From NCBI RefSeq assembly GCF_008831285.2, contig NC_045142.1, positions 2,299,001 through 2,363,000 of the forward strand: a DNA stretch of 64,000 nucleotides. The letters are read 5' to 3'. Numbering within the stretch: the stretch's first letter is position 1; the number at the start of each line of letters is the position of its first letter. The translations under genes and the position numbers were made by a program. Shown here one piece after another: positions 34,570-47,882 of this stretch. The notes beneath the pieces are model-generated. The model saw only the letters and a list, made by a program, of their open reading frames with translations, was not told where the DNA came from and made no database searches. This stretch comes from Nymphaea colorata. Taxonomy: Eukaryota; Streptophyta; Magnoliopsida; Nymphaeales; Nymphaeaceae.

Positions 34570-37500
34570 CATATGGCAACTTTCCTTTTTATGGTTGCAT
34601 TATTAGTTTTAAATTTTTAATGGTACAAAATAGTAAATTAAGCTACCTTTCTATGTCCAGCTCTGTGAACTATGATATGGTAACTTTTTCCATTTTATGA
34701 TTGCATTCTTAAGTTTAATGCTACAAAAATAGTACAATCAAACGGTTGCCTACCAAGTCTGACCACTTGACTTCCTTCAAACGTACAAGGGCCTTCCTAC
34801 TGGAAAACGTTTCAAGAATTCTACCAACGTATGCACAATAAAAGGTATTTTACAAGGAAGAACTCAGTGGAACGAAACATGCTATCATCAGAATGTTCAT
34901 TCAGGTGATTCACTATAAACAGATAAATCCATATGCAAAAGAAAACACACAAAAATGCTCCCAGCCACAATTGCAGAGTGTGGATGGCATCTCAAGAAAT
35001 ATGAAAAGAACGTTAAGAGAAATGAAGTGTTATATCTACAAAGTGCAGCAGCTATTGTGGAGTCATCCAGGTGCAATCTCTTGATGCTTGGTCTCACCTA
35101 CGTTGCCCTTATTGTTACATGTTAGTTGTTCCATACTTTTTTATGTCTGTGTAAATTAAACATACAAAGGGAGTGACCCCTTACAGTGAAGCATAAATTT
35201 CATCAATCTGACGGAACTTGGAGAACAGCTGATTAGGGTTCCCCAGCTGCCATCTAGTCAAACTTCAGTTAATCTGCAAGAATAAGGAATCTTACCACAA
35301 GACCAGTTCTCCATTGACTAATTGTTCTTATCCTTGATATGTTTTCTTTGTCAATACTCTTTGAGATTATACTCTCCTCAAGATTCCTAAGAGTCCAGTC
35401 TACCTCATATGCTTCAATATACCGGCACCGCTGAAATATCAAGAAAAGAAGTACACCAATGAGCATAATGGCAAAATTGATGCCTGTTGCACAGATTTTG
35501 AAAATTATATTAAAATAATATGTTTGACAAAAACAAGTGCAGTTAGGATAAAGGGGGAAAAAGGAAGCCGCCCATCTATGGCAACAAGGATGGTCATCAA
35601 GAGTCCACTCGTGAGTGAACGACTTAGACAAAGCTGAAATCCAGCACATAATCATGGTTGTCTACCTTCCTGATTGTGCAGTTCTTGAGGTACATATGTC
35701 CAGAAAAAGCCTGAATTTACAGTTCATGACAAGCAGTGCTCGCTGCCTCAAGAATGTGACTTGTTTGTCCAACACCTTAAACCAACCATGGGCCACTTTT
35801 AGGTGCCTCAGGAAAAAAAAATTCATTTGGGCAAAAAATGGCCAGTTAAGACAAACACAATTAAGAATCAAGGACATGAAACACCTATCTTGGACATAAG
35901 GTCAACCATACGGGACATTAGCATCTCATGCATATCATAAGATGACAAAGATTTAAAGAAAATTGATGGACATTTTACATTTGATATGACGTCAACTTTT
36001 AGTTGAACACTTCCTTCTTTTTATATGGTCAATAAGACAGAGGGGAGTTGGAGGTATTGGATACCAAGAAAAGGCCCCTAAGGTGAGGGATAATTCATTT
36101 ATGTGGACCGACAAGCAATGGTTCACCCTTATTTTCATGAACACGCCATTGCAGACTTGCAGTTACTTAAAGAGCCTGTACTTCCAATTTAATGACATGA
36201 CAGGTTCCACATAGATAGTTAGCAATTGCCAAAGTATCAACAAGATAGAGATGAATCAGGCATGCCAACCCCATAACCATGTTTAACACCTAGTCATATT
36301 AAAAATACTCACCAAATAAGTGAGACGTTCTCAAAAATACCTGGAGATAGTACACAACAAGAAGGCTACCAGAGTTTGATGACAAGTCCTCAAGAGCACT
36401 GCTGAGGAGGCACTTGCGTAGACACTTTTCTTCATCAACATTCCAGGGTAATTCGATCATTCTATCCACCAAGTTCCTCCGCATACACAAAAAACACATC
36501 TCCGTTACCAAAATCTCCATTTGGTGTTTCCAGTCATAATAGTTGCTTTCAAGATTCTTCGCAGATACTGAAGCAGATTTATGTTGCACTTGCTCTTCCT
36601 TTAGCCTTGAACAGTGCCTTCTTTGGTACATAAAAGCTTGAGTCAAGAGCCCACACTCAATTCGAACACGAACAGCAGTTACAGCTACATGAAGTGGGAC
36701 TGAAGGAGTTGCCTCATGCACAGAATTAGTAAACGGACTCAAACCATCATGTCCAGAACAGCGTAAAACCATCAAAGCAGCATCTGGCATTTGCCTTTCC
36801 AGCAAAACCTGAGCAACCTTAGGATGTGTTCCAGGACCGGCAATTTCAGGTAGAAGTCGACAAGCTTCCTGCGAATGTATAGATGACAAAAGAAGTGGTA
36901 ACTAGAAAAGTGACAACAAAGGGATGAACAAGTATAAGAAACCATAGTTCACTACAATAAAATCAATTGGGAAACATATCTCAACTATATAGATGCGCAT
37001 CCATATGCTCAATGTCAAGTACAACCTGCTGCCTCTAGAATGTAGTCACAAATATCATTTTTGGGTTTTAAACAGCAAGGTTTTCTCAGGTATATATAGC
37101 ACAGCACGCTTGAAAAAAAGGGGAAAAACATGAAAAATACGGTAAATTTTTTAAAAATTTTAAAAATCCTAAAAATTAGGAAAAAAGTAAAATAAACGAG
37201 AAACAAATAAGGCAACATAAAAAAATGAGTAGATAAGTAACAAATAAAAATTAAAAAATGCAAACAAGCAGTCTATCTGGCCTTAAAAAAGCATGAAAAA
37301 CAACTAAAACAAAAAACGGAAAAAAAATGCGAAAAAACGTGTTTTTTTGGCTTTAAAAAAAAACTTTTTTTTTGCACTTTTTCACGCTGACTTATTTTTC
37401 GCGTTTTTAACACGTTAAGAAAATAATACTTAACTATTTATCCAAGGAAGTTCCACAATAACCACTAAAAAAACAATATATACCTTCAAAGCTGCCTCTT

Positions 37501-40500
37501 TGTCATCATCCAAAAGGTAGAATGTCAAAGATTCTACCAGAGAGTGACTTCCAATGCCAAAAGTATTAGCATAATCATCAATCACTTTTCTCCATTCTCC
37601 ATCAGGTAGTGTCCAATAAAGATCAAACAAGTAGTACAGCAGCTGCATTTAGGTTAAGGAATCAAAAGATGGTGTCAGAGAGAAATTTGGGGCTAAAAGC
37701 ATCAAGGATACGATGGCTCGCTTTGCAACAAGTAGATCAGAGCTCCCTTGTAGGAAAAGCATATCAACAGCAGCTCGCAAGTTCTCAAATGGGTAGATTC
37801 CTGATGCTTCTTCAATTGACAATGATGAGCTGCGATCTTTCAAAAGACATGCAACTTCAAGTTCTCCAGACCCCTCCTGTCCTTGTTCCATCACAAGATT
37901 TGACAATGCATCCTCTATGAACAAAGTAGATCCTGGCTGTGCAGCTTCAGTATCATTACACATGAATTCGGGCCAACAGCGTCTCATGGCTGCTGTTTTT
38001 CTTTCATGAAATGTGGAGCGCCATGAGGAGATAGTTGAATAACGTGAAGGCATGTGCTCAAGAAACTGATGCCTTATGCACCATACCATAACTTCCAAAT
38101 GCTGGAAAAATCACAAAAGGATACCCAAAAGGGGAAAATATCAGAGAAGAAAGTGAAAACAGTCAATTTCAATGAAACAAATGTGCTCTGTTGATAAAAA
38201 AAGGTATCAGACATAATTCTTCACCCAAGTCCTCAAGAAAAAAAAAAAACATTTCTCCAAACAAAATTTATCAAACAAGCTGAAGAACATGCACAATGAG
38301 AATAAAAGACAAGGTGAATCAAGGACATAAAACTAAACAATCAACATGCAAAAGATTCAATCTGTTAACTCCAAAGGAAGATGAGAGGACAACCTACACA
38401 AAGACATTGTTATGATATCTATATGCAGTCAAAACTCTAGCAATAATGCCTAGGTGGTGAGTGTCCCCCTAAAGCCTAGGTGAGAGGCCTTTGTGGTGTT
38501 TTATACATGGTGAGGTCTCTCTCACTTAGTCAAAAACTCTAGCAATAATAACTAGGTGGTTAGTGTCCCCTAGAGCCTAGGTGAGAGGCCTCTGTGGTGT
38601 TTTATACATGCTGAGGTCTCTCTCTCTCTCTCTCCCCTACTTCCCCAACTCCCCCCCCCCCCCCACACACACACACAAAAAAAGACACACAGACATTAAT
38701 GCACCCACCCAAAATTTTACATTATTCAGTTTAATTTGATATATATGTTTCTCATATTTTATTTAGCAGAAGACATATATTACACTAGTTGTTCTTGACA
38801 CACAAATTTGTCTTTTCAGAGATAAAACATCAATGGCTCAAATGATTCAAAAGCCTCATACCTATTTAGATAAGTTTACATTTGTCAGGATATAAGCATT
38901 GTGAAAGATATTGACAGGCTTAAATCAGACTAAATAACACAAATATGTTTTTTAATTTTTGTGGGACCAAAAATGATGCCTGATCAATGGCCGGTGTAGC
39001 AACACATTCTCCCAATTCAATTTAAATAAACAAATCCATAAATATGCACATATATACATGTGTATATCTTATATAAGTTTGCTACGGTACTTTTGTATGT
39101 GGAATCTAGTTTGGATTTGCAATTTCAGTTGGTTATATGTGTTTAGCACTATATTACATGAGTGTGGGTGCAAAGTTAGGTAAAGGTGTGGAAAGAAGAG
39201 AACAACAATTCAGGAAACTTAGATATAGGAATGCGCCTATATAAAAGAATAAAATGGTCAGCATATAGCCAAATTACATTGGTAAATGGTAACAACAGAT
39301 ATAAAGTATTCACAATTACAAGGCTTAGTGGAAATGGATAATACAACTGATCAAATAAAAAATTATCAAAAGTTTCAGAGTTGTTTAGAAAAAAAAGAAG
39401 GTTAGACTGTCAAACTTGACTGGATTCAGAATTGACAAGAAAGAGCACAAGATGTGTAACCACATGTTATATGGCTTTAACCGTGACCCCTGTTCTGAAG
39501 TATTGGTACAGGTACAGCTGCCTTTTACACAGACCCTGCTATTCGTTCAGCAAGACAAAAACTTATAAATCAACTCTCTCTTTGCCTTGCCCTTTTTACT
39601 CTTCCCACCTTTCCCGACACTAAACACTAGGTTTTTTCATATAAATTCTACAATATTTCAGCCCTTAATTCTCAGATCATCAAAAAGAACCTTCATGCAT
39701 GTCAGGTTCAGCAATTCAAGAGCTGTACTCCAAATCTCCAATCAACTAACCTCATAGATCGCATATTTAGGGCTGGAAAATATCTAATCTAGATTGCGTA
39801 TCCAAATGGTAGAAAATATATATCACATATGAGACATACATATGGATTATGGTGAAAGGATAATGTTTGCTACATTTGAAACCCCTACACATACACATAC
39901 ATGGATACAAAATAACATTTGCGCCCTTTGTGGTTTCAATCCCTCAAAGAAATATTTGTAAGATAAGTATCTTTCGAATCAACATAAGTATCTTCTAGAT
40001 GTATACATTCAATTCTATATGGTTTGAAAGCTTTCTGTGAATATTGCATCTCATCAAATATAATTTATAAATCAAGATAACATTATTTACATCAATTCCT
40101 AGGTTTAGAAACACAGAAATCGCAGCAATTACCAAACCATGTTAACGAGTAGGAATTTGTAGTAGACTGATGTATTGACTCAAGCCATTTCAGTTTACGA
40201 GTTCCATGGATAACATCTGTACCTGTTTTGCTCTTAAGACATTTTCACAAAGATGATGCAGCTCCTCAAGTTGTGGAGACTGGGTCCCTTGAAAAGATGC
40301 ATCTAAAGTATCAAGCACATGTGCTAGGCCACTCAGCAGTAGCATTGGTTTTAGCAACGATGTGGAATTTCTGGTCATCTCTTTCACTTCAACTTTGTCT
40401 ACATCAAGTACCAATACAAACTTAAATTAAGACAATAATGAAAGTAAACATAACTAAAAGATAATGTTTCCCATGGTCTGGTGGTTGGTAAAATACATTT

Positions 40501-43500
40501 TGAATGCAGATCTGCTAAGGTGCTCTTGAATACCCTCTTGCACCATTCTGTCACAACAACTTCATCCAAGAGGATGGCCACAACAGGATCACTGGACACA
40601 GCACTTTCATCCATACATACATCAGTGATATCTACAAGTATATAGGACAATCACAACATACAAGAAAACGGCTTATGGAAACTAAGAAATAAGAATGAAA
40701 AGGAAGGACCCCAGGACTTACAGTGCCATGTAGACAATAGTGTCCTAAATTAAGAGAAAATGGCAACATTCAACACTAGCAGATCAAAGTATTGTTCCTT
40801 TCAGGAACCCAACCACCTTCTTCGTTCCCCACCCCCACCAAACACAACAAAAAAAAAAAGGAAAAGTGGCAACAGTATAATAAGAAAGAAACAAACTTGT
40901 GAAAAGGATACAGTGACAAATCAAAGTAACCAAATTGTTCTCCACAGCAACATCAAACAAAGAATACAATCGTTGCACATCAACTGTTGAATGTTTTTCT
41001 CCTCTTTGCTGAAACTGATCAGCATGCTCCTTAGGAATGAGACCAGCCTCCACGCATTGATCATACAAGCGCAACTGAAAGTTGTTGCCACTCCTTGGTA
41101 TTGCAGTCTTGCATATTGGGCACATGTCACATTTCTGTCTGCATTCTGCACATAGGGGTGCATGTTGACATGAGGTCAGGACATGTTGAACATAGCGACC
41201 ACAGCTTCTCAGATCTCTTGTGGCTCGACACAGTTCGAGTTTTGCTTCTTTGCACAAATCAATTGGATCAATAGAGGCAAGATGTTCTAAAGCATCCTGA
41301 AACAGAATTTCAGTCAGGAAGAAGTTGATCAAATTTGGGTAAGACTGCACCGTGAGAAAATAAAAAACAATTAACATGGAAGAACATATTTCTATACTCA
41401 TTGAGCGAGAGAGAGATGCATGCACACAATCTCCACAACAACTAAGAAAATGTCTATTCACAAAATTTTCAGTTGGCATCCTCATCAAGTAGGTGGGAAA
41501 TGTTTGCTAGCCTGATTTTTTGTATGTTAAAATATCACCTACCTTTCTATTGCTTTCTACTCCTCAATCTGAAGTTTCATCTTATTGCTTATATTGTTTT
41601 TGCTCATGAGTAGAAGTGGTTGAACTGACCAACATAAACATTGCAAAACTTCCTGCTATGCTCTAGGTCACCGAGAGGAAGTTCTATACGTCGCTCTGTG
41701 TATATAACGAGCATACGCCGGATGTGGACCCTACTATTAATATGCATATTTACTTTCATGCCCAAACATTGCATATGCATGTGCATGAGATAACAAAGAG
41801 GAATGAAATAACAAATAAGTATGAGACAATGTGTATAAGATAATAAAAGATTAATGAGATAACGAGATAACAAATAGATGTATGAGATAATGCTAAACAT
41901 AAGTATGAGATAATATTTATTGGATAACAAAAGAATTATGAGAAAATGAGATAACAGACAGATGTATAAGATAACGCTAAACATAAATATGAGATACCGT
42001 TTATGAGATAATAACATATTTGTGAGATAATGAGATAGCCGATGGATGTATGAGATAACGTTAAACATAAGTATGAGATAATGTTTATGAGATAATAAAA
42101 TATTTATGAGATAATGAGGAGATAGCCGATGGATGTATGAGATAACGTTAAACATAAGTATGAGATAATGTTTATGAGATAATAAAATATTTATGAGATA
42201 ATGAGATAACACTATGAACAGGACAAAAAAAAAGAAAACTCTTTCTTACTGCTTAGAGGGGTGTATTAGCCATAACGATATGCATATACGGACTGACAAA
42301 TTTTACCTTTATCAAATCCCCAAATCTTCTTTTTGTGTTTCCTTTTTTGTCCCTACAAAAAGTTTTTTTTTTGCATTAATCATGGGTATTTTTTTGTCAT
42401 TATTAAAATGGCACATGAAATTTCATGCACGAGGACGGCGTATATGACCAGCTTCGCATCTATGCAGCAAAAAGCTTTAGCCCACATAGGCTCCACAGGT
42501 GCAAGCTAACACTTACGATCATTTCAGTTTTCCAATTGTTTTTAAATATTACAATGCCTACAGCTTTTTGTTACTTTGGTGGACAATGTTACAATGTCTA
42601 TGTTTCCCTGTTACTTGTGATTTCTACCTCGTTGACTAGTCCCACCTAGGTGACAACCAGGGTTTTTAGGAGACTGACACCCAGCCATTGATTAGCATGT
42701 CTCATGACTTAGATGTCCACATAGAATATCTATTTGGTCTTTAGTTTTCATTACTTAGTTCCATCATAGAGTATTTGGTTTTCATTAGATGTACTATTAT
42801 ACTTCAGACACAAGGTAGGAGAATATCCATTAGCAGGACGAAAAATGAATATAAAAAGGCATATACCTAAATGCTTTTATATGCTTCAATATTCTTGGGT
42901 GATAGAGTGATGTATCGAGATCCCTCATTCTCAAACCTCATGCATTTTGGTTTCACAACCTTGTGTAAAGAATCTCAGCCACAATGAATCCAACATGGGC
43001 CAAGGAACCATGGATGGGCAGAATATCTTCTCTCCAAGTCTCTAACCCTCAAAAATCAAAGAGGTGAGGTACAGCACCAGAGAGGACACAACAGGTAGGT
43101 CCACACTCCACACCATATTGGTGGCTCACAAGCCCCATAAGATCCTCGATCTGATAATGAGGATCTAAAGCACACTCTAATTGCATGAGTAAACGGAAGT
43201 GTGTTTCCCAACATCTGCCGTCAAACGGAAGTGTGTTTCCCAACATCTGCCGTCAGACCTGTATCCATACGAAGTACTCAACCCTATATACCGGAGATGC
43301 AATCAATTAACAATGAGATGAGGTGAACATATGCGAGATATACCAGAGACCATATCCAGCTTATCACTGCCCTAATGGTCCACACCATCTAGAAAATATG
43401 TCATCTTGGTGGCGCTTCACATTGACAAGCGACATGACCACGTAAGCTGATTTCCTCTCCTTCGCATGTAAGGATACTCCATTCTTATCTGGTTGTATCA

Positions 43501-43961
43501 GATCAATAATAAAGTGTCTTTCTGATTCTTATGTGCGTTACTATCGGAGTCCGAATTATAAACCTGATTTCTATAAAACTCCATATCCACCCAGCAAACT
43601 TACACCTCTTGAAGCTTTTTAGTAATTAGACGGCACGTTGTTCCATCTATTCAATTTCCGAGAAAACTAGCAGCTTTCATGCTTCTCGACCCATCACAAC
43701 GTTCACCATAGGTGTAAAACAACCTTAAAACCAATGCAATGCAAAGCATGGCAAAACCAACAAAAATAAAGGAAAAAAACAAAAAAAAATCATTGCAGAA
43801 AACATACTCCTCGACATACAAGAGAAGATGAAAACCGAAATGAAAGACTGCCACAAAACGGAAAGAACAAATAAACGGATATGAGGTCATACTTGCACGC
43901 GGTTCGCTGGGTGAAGAGAAGAGAGCCCCGCACCCGATCTTTTACTCGAACCGTCCTTCAT
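33032..43961 (-). CDS. HOS1: HOS1: RING E3 ubiquitin ligase with ELYS-like region, 10 exons
   Basis: HOS1 ubiquitinates the cold regulator ICE1 and the flowering factor CONSTANS and also works at the nuclear pore. Exons on the minus strand: 43,893-43,961; 40,912-41,296; 40,497-40,631; 40,223-40,398; 37,712-38,101; 37,484-37,642; 36,341-36,868; 35,296-35,430; 33,323-34,122; 33,032-33,203. They total 2,949 nt, 982 residues plus stop; every junction is GT..AG and in phase. Residues 46-87 form the atypical RING (Cys55, Cys66-x-His68, Cys72, Cys75, Cys82, Cys85). The middle (VLLERQMPDAALMVLR, RRNLVDRMIELPWN) is the ELYS-like helical region. The C-terminus has RWRSDETSEDED and a basic tail RRGRRRSYRAI, a likely nuclear signal. 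The 982 residues compare with about 927 in Arabidopsis. An in-frame TGA six nt before ATG 43,961 fixes this as the first in-frame Met. No damage seen; the gene should be functional. Confidence 0.95.
37110..37430. repeat. AT-rich low-complexity insert in HOS1 intron 6
   Basis: Poly-A/poly-T-rich sequence with words such as GAAAAATACGGTAAATTTTTT and AAAACGTGTTTTTTT that resemble 30,300-30,560 (AAAATACGGAATTTTTTT, AACATGTTTTTTTTCGC). It could be two copies of one AT-rich dispersed element. No ends defined. Confidence 0.35.
38427..38628. repeat. tandem duplication, ~101-bp unit, in HOS1 intron 4
   Basis: Two adjacent copies each begin AGTCAAAAACTCTAGCAATAA-like and each contain CCTAGGTGAGAGGCCT and GGTGTTTTATACATG. 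They differ at several sites. A CT run, a poly-C run (about 38,650-38,664) and a CA run follow directly. Confidence 0.85.
41817..42211. repeat. 84-bp minisatellite in HOS1 intron 1
   Basis: Units at 41,817-41,900, 41,901-41,984, 41,985-42,068 (84 bp each), 42,069-42,155 (87 bp) and a partial unit to about 42,211. Each is built from ATGAGATAA-like words and ends AACGYTAAACAT or similar. The two distal units (42,069 onward) are almost identical and the proximal units more diverged. All length changes are multiples of three, which keeps a 202-codon hydrophobic frame open on the minus strand; no known protein matches. Confidence 0.92.
43191..43254. repeat. perfect 32-bp tandem duplication in HOS1 intron 1
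   Basis: Copies at 43,191-43,222 and 43,223-43,254, both starting AAACGGAAGTGTGTTTCCC and ending CATCTGCCGTC. No mismatch seen. Confidence 0.93.
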
Positions 43962-44360
43962 CCTTCAGTCCGAAGAGAGTTCAAATGAATGCTCCTCTTG
44001 AAACGAAGAAGGAACCCTAAATTCAAGGAACCAAATACAGCAGAAAGGAGACGGGAGCAAAAACTCGAGAAGGCATCCAAAAGAGAATCGAATGAAACCC
44101 TAGAAATTTGCAGGCCCCAGTTAAGACCTCGATCGCGGAAGAACCGACGGAATGGACGAGAGAGAGGAAGGGAGAGGAGGTGGCAGGGCGGGGAACAATG
44201 CCCTAGAATTGGCGCTATTGAGGTTTCAAAATTGTGATCCTTTCTCTCATTCGTGTTCCGAGTGAACAATGGCAGCCGTCCGGTGATTGGAACCCGGCTG
44301 GTGCTTCCTGAACTTGAACATGGACCAGCAATTTGGATCTGGACCCTACTCAAATAACTC
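43962..44360 (-). promoter_or_regulatory. HOS1 5' leader and core promoter region
   Basis: GC-richer DNA just upstream of the HOS1 ATG, with a CT-rich stretch (about 44,157-44,180). A 131-codon minus-strand frame (44,353 to 43,958) runs through it, and its TGA overlaps the HOS1 ATG as ATGA. Whether that frame lies in the mRNA depends on the unknown transcription start. No TATA box is evident. Confidence 0.4.
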
Positions 44361-45699
44361 TGAACCCAGTTTCCATAAATAATTTGCGCAGCCCCACAGG
44401 CCCTCCGAATCGAACAGAAAATGAATCGCCCGATTCAGGCGGATTTTAACAGCAGTGATTTTTACATAATTTGTTTAAATTAAATTTGAAGATAAATTCA
44501 TGCTAGATCGAGTTTCTTTCTATTAGTCATGTGATAATGTGTTTTTCTGTGATAGGAATGTTGGATCATGATTCACACCCTTGACTTCTCTTGCACTCGG
44601 CAATATCAATTTCACTGGTTAAGGCGAAACTTTTAAATTAGGGGAATTAATAAATAATAATTAAAGTTATAGATTTTTTAGAAAAAATCTTAAACCTTGA
44701 AATATGCAATAAAATGATGAAGCGTAAGAATGTGAGCTGATTGGTACTCTTAAGTATTCATTTTTTCGATATTCACATATTTGACCTCAAATTCAGATTT
44801 GAATATGAATGAAAAGGTCATATCCAAATCTGAATCTAAAATCTGCTTTCACAATTCAAATCCAGGTTTTAAATTTATATCTAAATCCAAATCCAAATTT
44901 TAAACTGTCTGAAATCTGATCAGACATTTATGTATATCTAAACCCAAATCCAATCAAATGTCATTTCATAAAATCCGAGTGCAATCTAATTACTTAATAA
45001 GATATTAAATTTGTTACCATACCCAAATTTTGGAAAAGTTTGATCGGATATCCGATCCAAACCAGATGTATTGACATCTCTTTCTCTTATTTTTCTCATG
45101 ATTTTATATGGTATCCAGTGAACAATGCAGTCATATGCTGACTACTGAAACAATCATATATATATATATATATATATAATTTTCCTTTGTCCCCAAAGTA
45201 TTGTTTTAGTGTAAAAAGTAGCACTATATAAATTGAACTAATGATCACTGGTCTGCTAATCTAACCATTCATGTTATCTTCCATGAAGCAATTGATAAAG
45301 ATTATATGGGTTATATTGATGCATGAATTTTCGTGTTTCAATATAGTTAACGATTAAAATACTTTTACTTCACACTTGGAAAATCAAACTTTTTTGTAAA
45401 AACAAAAATTAAAATAAAAAATAAAAATATTATAAAAGACATTTCTTTTTAAAAAATTACCAAAATGCTATTCGCTCCTTTACTGCCCATTATGTGCACG
45501 GCGCACACAACTTTCTCCATTTATTAAAAAGAATAAAAGAATAACTATATATACAGTTAGCCGGCAAAATAATACAAGGTTTAAGAGTGGCAAAATTTAA
45601 GATTGGAAGGAAACCAATGAGTGAACCAACAAAGCAATACAAGATGAAACCAAGAAAAAAAAGCTGTTTCATTTTACTAGTTTACTCCAATAACAAGGT

Positions 45700-45860
45700 T
45701 GGAGTTAGAAATTTTTGGTCGCAGGACAGAAAATTTTGTAGAAGCCGAAATACAATTTTTTAAATTTTATATATACATTAATTAAACTAAAACTTTTAAA
45801 ATTCATATGTAATTTTTTTATTTTATAAAAAATCTAAAGGGGGCCGTAGCCCTTGGTCAA
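45700..45860. repeat. dispersed repeat copy (AAATTCATATGTAATTTTTTT family)
   Basis: Begins near GTTGGAGTTAGAAATTTTTGG, passes through AAAATTCATATGTAATTTT and ends GGGGGCCGTAGCCC, the same order as at 3430-3600 and 7740-7900. Confidence 0.45.
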
Positions 45861-46500
45861 CAACAACAAGGGTTTAAACTTCAACCTGCAAATAGCTATC
45901 TAAAAAAGAACAAGTACTCACTCAAATTGTAGAAGTGAAGCATGATGTCTATATGCTTTCATTTATTTATTTTTCTAAATAAAATTTATTAAAAAAATAT
46001 TTTCAACCGATTCATATCAGATGAATCGTTGAATCGGCTGACTGACCAAATTGACAGCCTTGAACCAATTACGCAACAAGTTTAACAAACTAAATAAGTT
46101 GCTTCATTTAGTAAATTATTAATAAAAAAATTGTACCTGTTTGTCTAATTAATAAAATAAATGGTTTTGCGTGTCATGCAATCTTAACTAAGAGATCATT
46201 GAAGCAAGCTTCCTTACATAAACATCTAGAAAAGGAAAAATGGTTTGGAGAAAATATTTGAATATAATGCACAACATTTGCAATAAACATGAGACTAATA
46301 AACGATTAGTAGTACAAAAATAACATTATTATGAAAAAGGAATACTATTTTCAAAATCAAATTAGCTAAAAGATTAAATAACTCAAGGTACAGACATAAA
46401 ATGTATAATTAATATTGCAAAAAAAAATTTGCCGTGTCATTAAAATAGGCATGGATAAATGGCAACAGATTCAGTTTCATGGTTGATTTAGAGTATCATG

Positions 46501-46564
46501 GTTATTCAGAGTCACCCAATCATCTAAATAGGGTTATTCAGAGTCACCCAATCATCTAAATAGG
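46501..46564. repeat. perfect 32-bp tandem duplication
   Basis: Copies at 46,501-46,532 and 46,533-46,564, each GTTATTCAGAGTCACCC...CTAAATAGG. Confidence 0.93.
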
Positions 46565-47679
46565 GTCGTCGACCTAAATCCGATGGATGGTTGAAAGAAA
46601 AAAAGAGAAAAAAAATGTAAACTAATAATAGACGATGAAAATATTTGTCACTTTTTTGTTCTTGTTTTTCTCTTAAATGTTAAATTTGATAATTCGATTT
46701 TTCTCAATATCAGCAACATTAAAGTGCCTTTTTATTTATTTTTATAAATTCCATTTGCTGTCATGTTTAATGACCTAAACACCCCTTATAAAATTCTTCA
46801 AAATAATAGAATATTGATTAGGAAATTTATGTTGCTTTTAAATGTTGTTACGAAAATGAATTTATTAATTAAAAAATGTATTTGTGACAGAGGATGCTCC
46901 ACCTCCTCAAATTTGAACTGCTCGCCAGAGCATGCACATAGCACGACGTTCGTTCTGCGATTGCTTTCTATTATTGTTCACCCAGATCAACAGTTTGTGA
47001 CATTCCTTCGACCATTTCAAGAAGAGAAAGGTGCTGCTTATGTTGCCGTGCTGAAAAGCTAAAACAAGCATTAAACTTGCTCCCTGGAATTTGAGATTAA
47101 TTTTTTAACTAGTTAAAACATGTTGGGTGAGGACAAACTTTTACAAAGCATTGCCGTCTAGATGTTGATTTGTTTTTCAATTATACACAAGTAAGATATT
47201 TCAGGTTTTTCATATAAAAGTCGGAATACAAGTACTTGTAACACATTGTATAGCATATAGCTTGACTCTCAGAAACCGGTACTTCATATAATACTTCATA
47301 ATTCAACATGGTCATTTATGTATTGCTAGAAGCAAGTGTAAAGGCTTGATACATAATTTCAAATTATCACATTTGGTCAACATGGGTGTTTTAAGTTTTA
47401 ATGATCTTAACAAGTTTGAGTTGTTCTAAGTATCTAACAACACGTTTGTCACTGACTTCCTCATATTTATTTGAATCAACTTTCTAAATATTGTTGATGC
47501 TCGGCATTGGTTAACTTTGTAAACATATTACCTCAGTAGATATTGTTACGGATCGGTGCTTGTTACTGTTTTTAACATTTTTCTTTAATAATTTAAATAT
47601 AATTTGTTTGTAATTAATTTAATAAGATAACAAGCAAAAATTAAATAATTATATGTTCAACTTTAGAAGAAAAAGCAAC

Positions 47680-47736
47680 TATATATGTATATATATATAC
47701 ATACATATATATATATATATACATACATATATATAT
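47680..47736. repeat. TATA/CATACATA microsatellite
   Basis: Alternating TA with embedded ATACATACAT words. Confidence 0.85.
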
Positions 47737-47882
47737 GAAAGATGACTGCCACTGAACGTACCTCGTTTTACTTCACATGTGAAATGCGCGAGAAATGCTG
47801 CTTTCAAATAAAATTAAATCTAAAATTCAAATGATCGGTGGAGCGGATGACCAGAATGGAAGTAACCGTTTCTTGATTGCTT

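Larger units (their letters stand above)
44361..47820. other. AT-rich intergenic DNA, no gene seen
   Basis: Holds a segment rich in AAATCCAAATC-like words (about 44,740-45,090), (TA)n at 45,157-45,179, a dispersed repeat copy at about 45,700-45,860, a 32-bp tandem duplication at 46,501-46,564 and a TATA/CATA microsatellite at 47,680-47,736. The 99-codon frame at 46,763-47,062 has no recognisable domain. Confidence 0.55.

Noticed and set aside
41604-42212. 202-codon hydrophobic frame on the minus strand
   Set aside because: Produced by the 84-bp minisatellite in a HOS1 intron; reported as a repeat and a finding, not as a gene.
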